From: Fredericiella sp963839515
GTDB taxonomy: Bacteria > Chloroflexota > Anaerolineae > Caldilineales > Caldilineaceae
Length of the DNA stretch: 64,000 bases
Direction of reading: 5' to 3'
Assembly (NCBI GenBank): GCA_963839515.1
Contig: CAWIVN010000020.1
Span: 1 to 64,000 of the forward strand
Below, piece after piece: positions 34,678-43,467 of this stretch; positions within the stretch are counted from its first letter, which is position 1; each line of letters starts with the position of its first letter. The position numbers and the translations under genes are program-made. The notes under the pieces are model-generated. The model was not told the origin of the DNA. It made no database searches and worked only from the letters and a program-made list of their open reading frames with translations.

Positions 34678-36015
34678 ATGAACCCACCTGCCCAGAGCAC
34701 CCCTGCGACCGAGCAAGAACTTGACGTTGTGCTGGAGCCTATTTACCGGCGGCTTGCCACGCGCTTTGCAGCTTCGTTCCCGCAAGAGCTGTCGGGGGCG
34801 CGCACAGTGGGGCGCGAGGCGGAATTCCCAATCGTCGGCCAGCGGGGAGAAGCTGTGGATGTGCGCCGCCTGTGGAATGTTCTGCTTGAAGCAGATGATT
34901 TGACGCCAGAGTACGGCGCCGGTACCGCCGGACATCCGCCCTTTATCGTGGGTCTTGTGGGACCAGACTATAGCTATGCGCTCGAAGTAGGCTTGGGGAC
35001 GATCGAGATCAGCACACGACCCTGTCGCACGCTGCTGGAGATCGAGACACTGATGCAGACGGCCGTTGCCCGGCTGGTGCGTGCTGCCGGCCGCTTTGGC
35101 TGGCGTGTGCTCGGCTATGGCATACAGCCCGCCAGCCCTCCCACAATTGGTCTCATGTCGCCCAAGCAGCGCTATCTAAGCCTCTATCGTGCCATGGGCA
35201 GTCCTTGGCTGTGGTACACGGTAACCGCCTCCGACCAGCTCCAGTTCTCGATCCGCCGCGACGAGATGTTGCACATGCTCAACTATGGCAACATGATAGC
35301 CCCGATCATCATTGCCCTCTGCGCCAACTCGCCGGTCTATGGCGGCAAAGACAGCCACTTCTGCAGCGCCCGCGAGGGGGTAATGGCCGAGATTCGCGCT
35401 GGTGAGCACCGTCACGGCATGCCGCCTGCACCCTATGCGACGCTCTACGACTTCGTGCGCATGATCTCGCAACCCACCTACCTGATCGTGCGCGATGGTG
35501 GGGAAATTGTGCCGAGTTCACGACCGTTTTCCGCCTACCTGGCCGAGAACGGTCCCGACTTCCAGGCTTTTCTGTTTCATGAGCACTATATCTGGAACAG
35601 CGCGCGGCTGCGCGCCGCCTATGGCACGCTCGAAGTGCGCCCAGCTTGCCAACAGCCCTGGCCGGAGAGCATGGCTGCTGCGGCCCTGACTCTTGGGCTG
35701 GCGGAGGCATCTTACCCGATTATGGCCTATATCGAGGAAACAATGGGCGAAAATTACTGGCAGCGGATGCGCATCTACCATCAGCAGGCCATTCGCCATG
35801 GGCTGCGGGCGCCACAGCCGGCGCCGCACTTTTTGGAGCACGTAGCGGCACTAGCGGCAGCCGGCCTGCATGCGCGCGGCTTTGGCGAAGAGAGGTTGCT
35901 TAGCCCCATTCTTAGCCGGTTGGAACGCCATCTGAATCCCGCACAGCGGGCGGTGACCGTTTTCCGTTCGGACGGAATGGCAGCCATGATCGAGGGCGTG
36001 GCGATACGGTTGTAG
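34678..36015 (+). CDS. Glutamate-cysteine ligase family 2 (GCS2) protein
   Basis: 445 aa. It carries VGREAEFPIVG and the Glu-Ile-Ser (VGLGTIEISTRPC) and PHEHYIW-like stretches of GCS2 carboxylate-amine ligases, with LEVRPACQQPW later. Family members form gamma-glutamylcysteine or ligate amines to carboxylates. No glutathione synthetase is nearby, so thiol biosynthesis is not proven. It is followed by a strong bidirectional terminator. It has no clear RBS, with a -10 9 nt away. Confidence 0.85.
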   Translation: MNPPAQSTPATEQELDVVLEPIYRRLATRFAASFPQELSGARTVGREAEFPIVGQRGEAVDVRRLWNVLLEADDLTPEYGAGTAGHPPFIVGLVGPDYSYALEVGLGTIEISTRPCRTLLEIETLMQTAVARLVRAAGRFGWRVLGYGIQPASPPTIGLMSPKQRYLSLYRAMGSPWLWYTVTASDQLQFSIRRDEMLHMLNYGNMIAPIIIALCANSPVYGGKDSHFCSAREGVMAEIRAGEHRHGMPPAPYATLYDFVRMISQPTYLIVRDGGEIVPSSRPFSAYLAENGPDFQAFLFHEHYIWNSARLRAAYGTLEVRPACQQPWPESMAAAALTLGLAEASYPIMAYIEETMGENYWQRMRIYHQQAIRHGLRAPQPAPHFLEHVAALAAAGLHARGFGEERLLSPILSRLERHLNPAQRAVTVFRSDGMAAMIEGVAIRL

Positions 36016-36024
36016 ACTGAACCA

Positions 36025-36070
36025 TGTCCCCGGGACAGGCAAACGCATGCGTTCGCCTGTCCCGGGGACA
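36025..36070. terminator. Bidirectional terminator between GCS2 and crtI
   Basis: TGTCCCCGGGACAGGC and its perfect complement (16 bp) enclose an inner AACG-CATG-CGTT stem. It lies between two convergent genes. Confidence 0.85.
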
Positions 36071-36082
36071 AAGATGATATAC

Positions 36083-37555
36083 CTAATTCAGCAGGCCGTC
36101 TACGATCTTGGCCGACGACAAGACGCCGGGCAGTCCTGCGCCGGGATGTGTGCCTGCACCTACGAAGTAGAGGTTGTCAAAGTCCTCTGAGCGGTTATGT
36201 GGGCGGAACCATGCCGACTGCAACAGAGTGGGCTGCACGCTGAAGGCCGAACCCAGGTAGCTGTTGAGATCGTTCTGGAAGTGCAGCGGGTCGATGTAGT
36301 GCTCGGCCACGATGTTTGCTTGCAGGTCTGGCAGATAGTTCTCTTCCAGGAACTGCATGATGGCATTGCGGTAAGGTACAGCCGCCTTAGTCCAGTCGAT
36401 GTTGGCCTGCAGGTGCGGTACGGGCGACAAGACATAGAATGCCTCGCCGCCGGGAGGCGCCATGCTTGGGTCGGTGATGCTTGGCATATGCAGGTAGAGC
36501 GAGAAGTCCTGCGGCAGGTCCACGTTGGCGAAGATCTCGCGCAGCAGCCCCTTATAGCGCTCGCTCAGGATAATGTTGTGGTGTGCTAACTTGCCTTCGT
36601 CGGAGTACTTGCGTTTGGTGCCAAAATAGATCACAAACAGCGACATGCTGTACTTCTTGCTCTTGACCCAGAAGTCGCTGTTGGTACGCCGCTGCTGCTT
36701 AGGGATCAGGTTGAGGTAAGTCCAGGCTACATCGGCATTGGAGATTACGGCGTCGGCCTTGATCAGCGTGCCGTCGGGCAGGCGCACGCCCGTGGCGCGC
36801 TTGTTCTCGATCTCGATCTGCTTAACCTCGGTGTTGGTACACACCTTGACGCCCAATTCATCGAGCAGCCGCGCAAACGACTGCACGATGGCCCCGGTGC
36901 CACCCATGGCGTAGTGGATGCCCCACTCGCGCTCGAGGTAATGGATCAAGACATAGAGCGAAGCGGCGTCCAGGGGGTTGCCGCCGATCAGAAGTGGGTG
37001 GAAGGTGAAGCAGCGGCGCAGAAATTCATTGTCGATGTACTTGCTGACATAGCCGTACACGCTGCGATAAGACTGCAGGCGAATCAAGTCGGGTGCAACC
37101 TTGAGCATGTCGCCGGCATGCAGAAACGGCTGGTCGATCAGCCCCATGCCCTTGTCGAAGATCTCCTTAGTGGAGGCCATGAAGCGCGTGTAGCCCTCCT
37201 TGTCGGCCGGGTTCCACTTGTCGATCTGGCTGAGGATGAACTCGTGGTCGCCGTTATAATCCAGGTGGCGACCGGTGTGGTCGAAGATGCGGTAGAAAGG
37301 GTCGAGCTGTACGAGCTTAAAATAATCTTCGCGCTTGCGTCCCACCAGTTCCCAAAGCTCGTCGAACAGCCAGGGCGCAGTAACCACAGTCGGCCCCCCG
37401 TCAAACTTAAAACCGTTCTTCTCGTACACGTAGGCGCGGCCGCCCAGCTTATCGCGCTTTTCCAGCACCGTCACATCGTCTCCGCGAGCCACCAGCCGTA
37501 CCGCTGCTGCCAACCCGCCGAACCCCGAACCGATCACCACTACCTTCTTGCTCAT
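36083..37555 (-). CDS. crtI: Phytoene desaturase-type carotenoid oxidoreductase
   Basis: 490 aa. N-terminal FAD motif VVVIGSGFGGLAAA, VLEKRDKLGGRA and FDGGPTVVTAP are typical of CrtI-type desaturases, with GGNPLDAASLYVLIHYLE and the C-terminal FVGAGTHPGAGLPGVLSSAK signature. These oxidise phytoene or related carotenoids using FAD. No CrtB or other carotenoid gene is in the window, but the gene follows a TspO-like protein whose promoter has an inverted-repeat operator. It starts 53 nt after the TspO-like stop, so the two may be cotranscribed. AGGGG lies before the ATG. Confidence 0.93.
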   Translation of the reverse strand: MSKKVVVIGSGFGGLAAAVRLVARGDDVTVLEKRDKLGGRAYVYEKNGFKFDGGPTVVTAPWLFDELWELVGRKREDYFKLVQLDPFYRIFDHTGRHLDYNGDHEFILSQIDKWNPADKEGYTRFMASTKEIFDKGMGLIDQPFLHAGDMLKVAPDLIRLQSYRSVYGYVSKYIDNEFLRRCFTFHPLLIGGNPLDAASLYVLIHYLEREWGIHYAMGGTGAIVQSFARLLDELGVKVCTNTEVKQIEIENKRATGVRLPDGTLIKADAVISNADVAWTYLNLIPKQQRRTNSDFWVKSKKYSMSLFVIYFGTKRKYSDEGKLAHHNIILSERYKGLLREIFANVDLPQDFSLYLHMPSITDPSMAPPGGEAFYVLSPVPHLQANIDWTKAAVPYRNAIMQFLEENYLPDLQANIVAEHYIDPLHFQNDLNSYLGSAFSVQPTLLQSAWFRPHNRSEDFDNLYFVGAGTHPGAGLPGVLSSAKIVDGLLN

Positions 37556-37608
37556 CCTTTGTTGCCCCTGCTAATTCGCGAAAACAGATTCTGTTTGTAC
37601 GACATGAT

Positions 37609-38439
37609 TCACCCTCTCACGGTTTTTCGTCCTTTGACCAAGGCCGCCACGGCCAGGACTGCCAGGACGCCCGCCAGTGCTGCGGCTGTCCAGGAAACCA
37701 GGGTGACTTCACTGTGGTTGACGGCGATACCGATGAAAGCCCACACCAGCACGGCGACGTAGGCTGCATCACGCCAGCGCGCAAGAAAGAGCAGGCCAAT
37801 GCCCGTTGCCACCAGCAGCAGAATTACCGTCCACACTGCGGGCGAGAGGAAGCCGCCATCCCAGCCGACTGAGACCAGGTAAGTGGCCACATTGGCGACG
37901 GTCGCCACTGTCACCCAGGCGGTGTAAATGCTGAAGGTCAGGTGCGTGGTCCACCACTCGCCGCGCGAGACCAGACCCGGCACCTGCCGCGCAGGGGCCA
38001 AACGCAAGTAGGCCATGACCAGCGAGACCAAAAGGATCACGATCAGCCCGACCGTAACCAACATTTGTTCGTAGTGCCAGAAAAAGATCCAGATGGTGTT
38101 GGCCAGATTGCCAAAGACATACCACCAGCCGATCGCGCGCAGGCGCGGGTTGGTGCGTTGGCTGGGCAGCGCCTGGTAAACCATATAGGCCAGCATGCCG
38201 AGATAGATGACGCCCCAGATCGCAAACACATAACCCGCGGGCGTAAACAGGGTAAAGTACTTATCAGAGATTTGACCAGTCTGGATGCCGTTGATGGGCA
38301 GGGCGTTGGCTAAACCGTTAACGGAAATGGTCAACAGCGTCACAAAGATAACGGCGAACTGTCGCAAGTAGTCGCCGCCCGTGGCTTTTTCGACACTGCT
38401 GCCGGAAGGTACTGTATGGTCGAGTGTTGTTGTAGTCAC
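37609..38439 (-). CDS. TspO/MBR-related membrane protein
   Basis: 276 aa from GTG 38439 with AGGAGG 5 nt upstream. It has seven or eight hydrophobic segments, and FTPAGYVFAIWGVIYLGMLA is the typical TspO-related stretch, followed by Trp-rich helices (GWWYVFGNLANTIWIFFWHY). The family includes light/oxygen sensory proteins and porphyrin transporters. It is longer than classical TspO (about 160 aa), as in Chloroflexota/Cyanobacteria relatives. Its promoter carries TTGCCA-N17-TATAAA between TGTACA half-sites, so it is probably repressed. It precedes crtI on the same strand. Confidence 0.85.
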   Translation of the reverse strand: MTTTTLDHTVPSGSSVEKATGGDYLRQFAVIFVTLLTISVNGLANALPINGIQTGQISDKYFTLFTPAGYVFAIWGVIYLGMLAYMVYQALPSQRTNPRLRAIGWWYVFGNLANTIWIFFWHYEQMLVTVGLIVILLVSLVMAYLRLAPARQVPGLVSRGEWWTTHLTFSIYTAWVTVATVANVATYLVSVGWDGGFLSPAVWTVILLLVATGIGLLFLARWRDAAYVAVLVWAFIGIAVNHSEVTLVSWTAAALAGVLAVLAVAALVKGRKTVRG

Positions 38440-38465
38440 CGCATCCTCCTAGATTGTAATGGTTT

Positions 38466-38490
38466 TGTACAGGTTTTATAACACTGTACA
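38466..38490 (-). promoter_or_regulatory. TGTACA-N13-TGTACA operator at the TspO-like/crtI promoter
   Basis: TGTACA occurs at 38466-38471 and 38485-38490, 13 nt apart. On the minus strand the intervening TGT-TATAAA is an extended -10 with TTGCCA 17 nt upstream. A regulator bound here would block RNA polymerase. Confidence 0.65.
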
Positions 38491-38551
38491 GCTATTATGG
38501 CAAAAGAAAGGTGAGGACGCTCCAATTGGGTGCCGTTGAGAAGAAATGGAC

Positions 38552-38598
38552 AAAGAAAAACCGAGTGTTTTGACGAGCGAACTCGTCAAGACACTCGG
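38552..38598 (-). terminator. Intrinsic terminator of pheS with UUCG loop
   Basis: CCGAGTGTCTTGACGAG, UUCG, CTCGTCAAAACACTCGG (17 bp, one wobble) then TTTTTCTTT on the minus strand. A textbook terminator. Confidence 0.9.
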
Positions 38599-38629
38599 TG
38601 TGGCCGGGTTGTTGGCTAACGCGTTGGCG

Positions 38630-39664
38630 CTAGATCTTCTCCAGGAAGCGTACGTCATTGGAGTAGAAGAGCCGGATGTCGTCCACGCCGTACTTGTTCA
38701 TGGCCTGGCGTTCGATGCCCATGCCGAAGGCGAAACCACTGAATACGGCTGGGTCGTAGCCGCCATTTTGCAGCACAACCGGGTGCACCATGCCCGCACC
38801 CAGGATTTCGAGCCAGCCAGTGTACTTGCACAGCCGGCAGCCTTTGCCCCCACATAGCACGCAATCGACGTCCACTTCCACACTCGGCTCGGTGAAAGGG
38901 AAGTATGACTTGCGGAAGCGGATCTGGCGTCCCTGCCCATACATCTGGTTGGCGAAGTTGAGCAACGTGCCCTTCAAGTCGCTGAAAGTGATATTGCGTC
39001 CTACGGCCAGACCTTCGACCTGGTAGAACATCATCTCGGAACGGGCAGTGACGTCTTCCTTGCGGTAAACCTTGCCCGGCAGGATGACGCGAATCGGCTC
39101 CGGGGCAAACTCGCGCATGGCATGGATCTGCCCGGGGCTTGTGTGTGTACGCAAGATCACATCCTTCTGTGTTGTGAAGAAGGTGTCCTGCATATCGCGC
39201 GCCGGGTGGTCGAGGGGGAAATTGAGCAGGCCGAAGTTGTAATCGTCGGTCTCCACCTCGGGCGAGTCATACACTTGGAAGCCCATCTGCACCAGGATGC
39301 CCACGATTTCACGCATGGCCTGGTTGGTTGGATGCAGCTTACCCAGCAGCGGCCGCCGCCCGGGCATAGTGACGTCGATACCTTCCGACGCCAGCGCCGC
39401 ATCCATATCGGCCTGCGCCAAGATCGCCTGTCGCTCTTGCAGGGCAGACTCCAGGGCGGTCTTCACGTCGTTGGCAGTCCTGCCCACCAGCGGTCTTTCT
39501 TCGCGCGATAACTGACCCAGTTCGCGCAGCAGCGTGGTCATCCTGCCTTTGCGGCCTAGAAACTCGGCGTACCACGCCTCGGTTTCGGGCGTAGTCTGTG
39601 CCTCAGCCAGCGCTGCCGTCGCCTCGTCGCGCAACTGCAAAAGTTGTTCCACCAAGTTTGCCAT
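38630..39664 (-). CDS. pheS: Phenylalanyl-tRNA synthetase alpha subunit
   Basis: 344 aa. The N-terminal coiled-coil helical part is followed by class II motifs: PEVETDDYNFGLLNFP, FYQVEGLAV and the active-site FTEPSVEVDVDC, with GFAFGMGIERQAM as motif 3. A CVLCGGKGCRLC knot (four Cys) is also present. It aminoacylates tRNA(Phe) in a complex with PheT. No pheT is in the window. GAAGGAAAC lies before the ATG and a strong terminator follows the stop. Confidence 0.95.
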   Translation of the reverse strand: MANLVEQLLQLRDEATAALAEAQTTPETEAWYAEFLGRKGRMTTLLRELGQLSREERPLVGRTANDVKTALESALQERQAILAQADMDAALASEGIDVTMPGRRPLLGKLHPTNQAMREIVGILVQMGFQVYDSPEVETDDYNFGLLNFPLDHPARDMQDTFFTTQKDVILRTHTSPGQIHAMREFAPEPIRVILPGKVYRKEDVTARSEMMFYQVEGLAVGRNITFSDLKGTLLNFANQMYGQGRQIRFRKSYFPFTEPSVEVDVDCVLCGGKGCRLCKYTGWLEILGAGMVHPVVLQNGGYDPAVFSGFAFGMGIERQAMNKYGVDDIRLFYSNDVRFLEKI

Positions 39665-39798
39665 AAGCCGTTTCCTTCGTTCAGGTAATTGCCGGGCCGT
39701 TAAATAGAACGAGAGGACATTTTAACACCGGGCCGCTCGAGCGCGCGAAAACAAGCGCTAGGTGATCCACGAAGGAGTACAAAGGACAAGAAACGCTA

Positions 39799-39855
39799 GG
39801 GCACAAGGTCCGGCGGGGCAGAAACCGAGTTTCTGCCCCGCCGGACCTTGTGCCC
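39799..39855. terminator. 27-bp perfect hairpin right after the aldo-keto reductase stop
   Basis: GGGCACAAGGTCCGGCGGGG and 7 further bases pair perfectly with the right arm across the loop CGA. It begins directly after the stop codon at 39856-39858. U-rich sequence follows only loosely. Confidence 0.75.
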
Positions 39856-40830
39856 CTACTTGCCGCCGTACCAGAAGCCGCGCATCCAGGCGTGGTTGCG
39901 CAGGCGGGTGAGCAGCTCTTCGCTTAGCGGTTCCATGTCAGCGGCGGCGGCATTGGCTTCGGCCTGGGCTACGTTGCGGATACCGGGAATGACGGTGCTG
40001 ACGGCTGGGTGCGCCAGGGCAAAGCCGAGTGCGGCCTGCGCGGTGCTCATACCTGTGCCTGCCAGATCCGCTTTGATCTTGTCGACGCGCGCCACGGCAC
40101 GCGCCAGGCGGTCGCCGGCAAAGTAGCTGCGACGGAAGTCATCTTCGGCAAAGGTTGTGGCGGCCGTGTACTTGCCTGCCAGCACGCCCTCGTCAAAGAC
40201 CACGCGCACGAGAATGCCGACGCCAAGCGCCCCGGCTTCGGGCAGCAGCTCGGCGGCGGGTTCCTGTTCGAAAATGTTGTAAATCACCTGCACACTGTCT
40301 ATGTACCCCTTGCGCATGAGGTCGATGACGCTGTTCTGGTCCTGCTCGGGCGTGGAGACGCCGATGGCGCGGATTTTGCCCTCGGCCTGCAGTTGGCGCA
40401 GCACGTCGAACGGTCTTGGGTTCTTGTTCCAGGCGCGCGTCCAGGTGTGCAGCTGCAGAAGGTCGAGGCAGTCGGTCTGCAGGTTGCGCAGTCGTTCTTC
40501 CACGTTTTGGCGGAGATAGGCCTCAGGGTAGCGTTCCTCAGCCACGTCATAGGGGCTGGGCGGCCAGTTGCCGGGCAGCGGCGGCGTCTTGGTCGCCACG
40601 TACACCCGTTCGCTGCGTCCCTTGAGAACCTGGGCAATCAGCCGCTCGCTCTTGCCGTTGCCGTAGCCCGCCGCCGTGTCGATGAAGTTGACACCCAGAT
40701 CGATTGCCCGGTTGAGGGCTGCCAGCGAATCGTTCTCATCCTGCGGTCCCCACGATCCGCCAATGGCCCAGGCCCCGAAGCCAATGGCCGAGACCTCCAT
40801 CCCCGTCCGTCCCAACGCTCTATACTGCAT
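39856..40830 (-). CDS. Aldo/keto reductase
   Basis: 324 aa. Catalytic tetrad Asp51, Tyr56, Lys81 and His128 in FIDTAAGYGNG, ATKTPP and LQLHTW. It follows the (beta/alpha)8 NADPH-dependent pattern with GVSTPEQDQNSV and VIPGIRNVAQAEAN for cofactor binding. Members reduce aldehydes, ketones or sugars. AAGGAGCGAACC precedes the ATG. It is monocistronic: a strong hairpin follows, and the SGNH gene diverges upstream. Substrate unknown. Confidence 0.93.
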   Translation of the reverse strand: MQYRALGRTGMEVSAIGFGAWAIGGSWGPQDENDSLAALNRAIDLGVNFIDTAAGYGNGKSERLIAQVLKGRSERVYVATKTPPLPGNWPPSPYDVAEERYPEAYLRQNVEERLRNLQTDCLDLLQLHTWTRAWNKNPRPFDVLRQLQAEGKIRAIGVSTPEQDQNSVIDLMRKGYIDSVQVIYNIFEQEPAAELLPEAGALGVGILVRVVFDEGVLAGKYTAATTFAEDDFRRSYFAGDRLARAVARVDKIKADLAGTGMSTAQAALGFALAHPAVSTVIPGIRNVAQAEANAAAADMEPLSEELLTRLRNHAWMRGFWYGGK

Positions 40831-40927
40831 GGTTCGCTCCTTGATTGTTTTGACTGTTACTGGGCCCTATACTACCATCATCCTGCACCTGTATCCATTC
40901 TCGTTCTCGCTCCAAGGAGATCCATAG

Positions 40928-41560
40928 ATGCGCCGCATCCTTTGTTTTGGCGATTCCAACACCTGGGGCTATAACCCCGCCACGGAAGACCGTATCGATG
41001 CAGAGTCGCGCTGGACCGGCGTGTTGCAGGCTGCGCTCGGTTCCGACTTTACCGTGATCGAGGAAGGGCTTAACGGCCGCACGACGGTGTGGAACGATCC
41101 GATCGAAGGTTACAAGAACGGACATGATTATCTAGTGCCCTGCCTGGAGACGCACCGCCCGCTCGACCTGGTGGTGCTGATGTTGGGCACGAACGATCTC
41201 AAGCGGCGCTTCTCGCTGTCGGCCTACGATATTGCCCAAGGCGTAGCCGTGCTACTGCGCGCCATCTCCTACAGCAAGGCTGGAGGTGATGGGCAGCCCC
41301 CGCGTGTGCTGCTGCTGGCACCGCCGCCGGTGGCCAAGCTCTCCAACTTTGCCGAGATGTTTGAGGGATCTGAAGCGAAGTCTTTGTTGCTGGGCCAGCA
41401 TTACCGCACCGTTGCCGGCGAGTACAACGTTGCCTTTCTGGACACGGCAAGCGTGATTCGGTCCAGCGATATCGACGGCATTCACTTTGAGCTTGAGGAA
41501 CACGCCAAACTGGGCCGCGCCGTGGCGCACGAAGTGCTTGCCTTGATTGGTGACTGGTGA
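40928..41560 (+). CDS. SGNH/GDSL-type hydrolase
   Basis: 210 aa. Block I FGDSNTWG with Ser10, block II Gly50 in LNGRT, block III GTND with Asn89, and block V DGIH with Asp183 and His186. It lacks a signal peptide, so it is cytoplasmic. Members hydrolyse esters, including acyl groups on sugars or lipids. AAGGAGATCC lies 6 nt before the ATG. It precedes a GNAT acetyltransferase by 60 nt, possibly one transcript. Confidence 0.92.
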   Translation: MRRILCFGDSNTWGYNPATEDRIDAESRWTGVLQAALGSDFTVIEEGLNGRTTVWNDPIEGYKNGHDYLVPCLETHRPLDLVVLMLGTNDLKRRFSLSAYDIAQGVAVLLRAISYSKAGGDGQPPRVLLLAPPPVAKLSNFAEMFEGSEAKSLLLGQHYRTVAGEYNVAFLDTASVIRSSDIDGIHFELEEHAKLGRAVAHEVLALIGDW

Positions 41561-41620
41561 GGTCAGGTTCTAGCCGGCATGTCAGGCCGCCACGCCTGAA
41601 TGTAGAGAATCGAGAAAACT

Positions 41621-42148
41621 ATGGCCGTACACGTGCGCCCCATCGCCGTTGCCGATGCCCAAGCCTATGTCGATCTGCTGGCGTGGCTGGATAACGAGTC
41701 GTTCTACCCTGTGGTCAACCTGATCGAGCGCAGCATGGACGCGGCCGACTGGCGCACCACGATCGCCGATCTGCTCGAGCGCCACGAACGCATTATCATG
41801 GTGGCTGAGGAGACCGACGACGGCACGGGCATATCGCGTGGGCTGGTGGGGTTCCTGAGCACTACGCCTGACTGGTTTGGCGACGACCATGGCCTGCGCA
41901 TCGTGATCGGCATTCGCGAGGCGTGTACTGGGCAGGGAATCGGCACACAGCTGTTCACGGCGCTCGAGGCGTGGGCGCAGCTGGCAGGGGTTCGCCGGCT
42001 TCACCTCACGGTTGAGACCGACAACGCGCGCGCGCTTGCCCTCTACCACAAGATGGGCTTTCAGATTGAGGGCCAGATTCGCAATGCCCTGCAGATTCAG
42101 GGTCGCTGGTTTGACGACTATGTAATGGCGAAGGCGGTAAAGGGCTAG
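41621..42148 (+). CDS. GNAT-family N-acetyltransferase
   Basis: 175 aa. Motif A lies in REACTGQGIGTQLFTALEAW and RLHLTVETDNARALALYHKM, then the GFQIEGQIRNALQIQGRWFD end typical of RimI/RimJ-like GNATs. It acetylates an amine with acetyl-CoA; the substrate is unknown. The ATG has only a weak RBS. An intrinsic terminator follows the stop. Confidence 0.88.
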   Translation: MAVHVRPIAVADAQAYVDLLAWLDNESFYPVVNLIERSMDAADWRTTIADLLERHERIIMVAEETDDGTGISRGLVGFLSTTPDWFGDDHGLRIVIGIREACTGQGIGTQLFTALEAWAQLAGVRRLHLTVETDNARALALYHKMGFQIEGQIRNALQIQGRWFDDYVMAKAVKG

Positions 42149-42235
42149 GTCCGCCACTAACAAAATGATGGTGGGCGCGGCCACTGAGTTAGTAAGTAGG
42201 GGGCTGTGGTAGACCGCTGGTAAGCTGACTGCAAG

Positions 42236-42270
42236 AGATGGCGGAACTGCACCGCCATCTTCCTGTTTTT
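42236..42270 (+). terminator. Intrinsic terminator after the GNAT gene
   Basis: AGATGGCGG pairs with CCGCCATCT (9 bp), followed by TCCTGTTTTT. Confidence 0.85.
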
Positions 42271-42306
42271 CTTGCTCAAATTGCCTACTTCACAGATACA
42301 TAATCG

Positions 42307-42315
42307 TGCTATAAT
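42307..42315 (+). promoter_or_regulatory. Extended -10 of the secreted-protein gene
   Basis: TGC-TATAAT, 95 nt before the ATG at 42411. No clear -35 is visible. Confidence 0.5.
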
Positions 42316-42410
42316 AATTATGGTGTGTCCCACGTCGCACTACCACGTGATGAACAACTGAATATCTTATCAACACCGAAGCGCATTCAGACCTCAAAAG
42401 GAGGCCCCCT

Positions 42411-43244
42411 ATGAGTGGAAGAATCGTCGTTCGGATCGTTTGTGTGTTCGCCATCGTTGCCGTGCTTGCTGCCGGTATGTTGCCAGGCTCCGTCCTGGCG
42501 AAAGACTCTCCTCGACCTGTTCCACCGCCCCAACCTGCAAAGTACAGTGAGCTTTCCGCCGCATGGTGGAAGTGGGCGCTTGCCCAGAAAACAAGTGAGA
42601 ACCCGTTGCTCGATGTCACGGGTGAAAACTGTGGCGTCGGCCAGTCTGATCAGGTGTGGTTCCTGGCAGGTTCATTCGTTGGTATGGGACCAATTGACCG
42701 CACCTGCACCGTACCAGCTGGGCGGCGTCTATTCTTCCCAGTGCTCAACAACGTCTATGTTGGCTTCCAAAACTGGGGCGATACCATTGAGGCTGCGCGC
42801 CCAGGAGCGGCCGATTGGATAGACGAGGTGTTGGCCATGCCAGGGGTGGAACTGACTGTGCAGATCGATGATTTTGTGTTGTCAGACAAGGATTTGCGCG
42901 CCGGTTATCGGGTCTACGGCAACGACTCGACGCAGGCGATGTATTCTCCTATCTTTGACGTTGCCCTTCCTGTCAATCCTGCCGATAATCTCCTTGGCAT
43001 CGATCCGACGGTCGAGTGTTCGCCCGAAGGCGTATGTTGGCCTTGTGCAAACGACGGCATCTATGTTCTTACTCACCCGCTCTCTGTGGGCAAACATACT
43101 ATCAAGTTCACCGTTACAGACAGGATCGACGTCACCGTGCATCTTGTTGTAGCTCCAGATAAGGCTGGTCAGACGTCATCTGTTGGCACTGCCATGTCTG
43201 ACGGTACACAGCCGATGCTCTACCTGCCTGTTGTGAAGCCATAA
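42411..43244 (+). CDS. Secreted protein of unknown function
   Basis: 277 aa. The signal peptide (residues 1-30, ending SVLA) is followed by a domain starting AKYSELSAAWWKWALAQKTS, ENPLLDVTGENCGVGQSDQV, WFLAGSF. The repeated pattern of WWKWAL and NCxVGQSxxVWFL occurs in an uncharacterised family in fungi and bacteria. It has five Cys, some in ECSPEGVCWPC. AAGGAGG precedes the ATG, and a terminator follows. No enzymatic motif is recognised. Confidence 0.8.
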   Translation: MSGRIVVRIVCVFAIVAVLAAGMLPGSVLAKDSPRPVPPPQPAKYSELSAAWWKWALAQKTSENPLLDVTGENCGVGQSDQVWFLAGSFVGMGPIDRTCTVPAGRRLFFPVLNNVYVGFQNWGDTIEAARPGAADWIDEVLAMPGVELTVQIDDFVLSDKDLRAGYRVYGNDSTQAMYSPIFDVALPVNPADNLLGIDPTVECSPEGVCWPCANDGIYVLTHPLSVGKHTIKFTVTDRIDVTVHLVVAPDKAGQTSSVGTAMSDGTQPMLYLPVVKP

Positions 43245-43263
43245 ATATATCGGTTAACGCTTT

Positions 43264-43299
43264 CGCTCCCGGGACATAGTCTGTCCCGGGAGCGTTTTG
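43264..43299 (+). terminator. Terminator after the secreted-protein gene
   Basis: CGCTCCCGGGACA pairs perfectly (13 bp) with TGTCCCGGGAGCG, loop TAGTC, followed by TTTTG. Confidence 0.9.
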
Positions 43300-43467
43300 T
43301 AGTCGGGTACACAGATCGCTTCGCAAGGGCCCGGTGAGCATGGCCGCGTGCGGGTGTGCCTATTACGGCAGACCAGCATGGTACGTACCTTTGACGGTGC
43401 TTCCAAGTGTTATACTGTCGGCATCCCATCCTAAACTCATACAATTGCCAAGGCACACAACCAATCT

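Noticed and set aside
38630..39664. pheS zinc-like Cys cluster as unusual
   Set aside because: A CxxCxxxxCxxC knot is known in some bacterial PheS proteins, so it is not strange.
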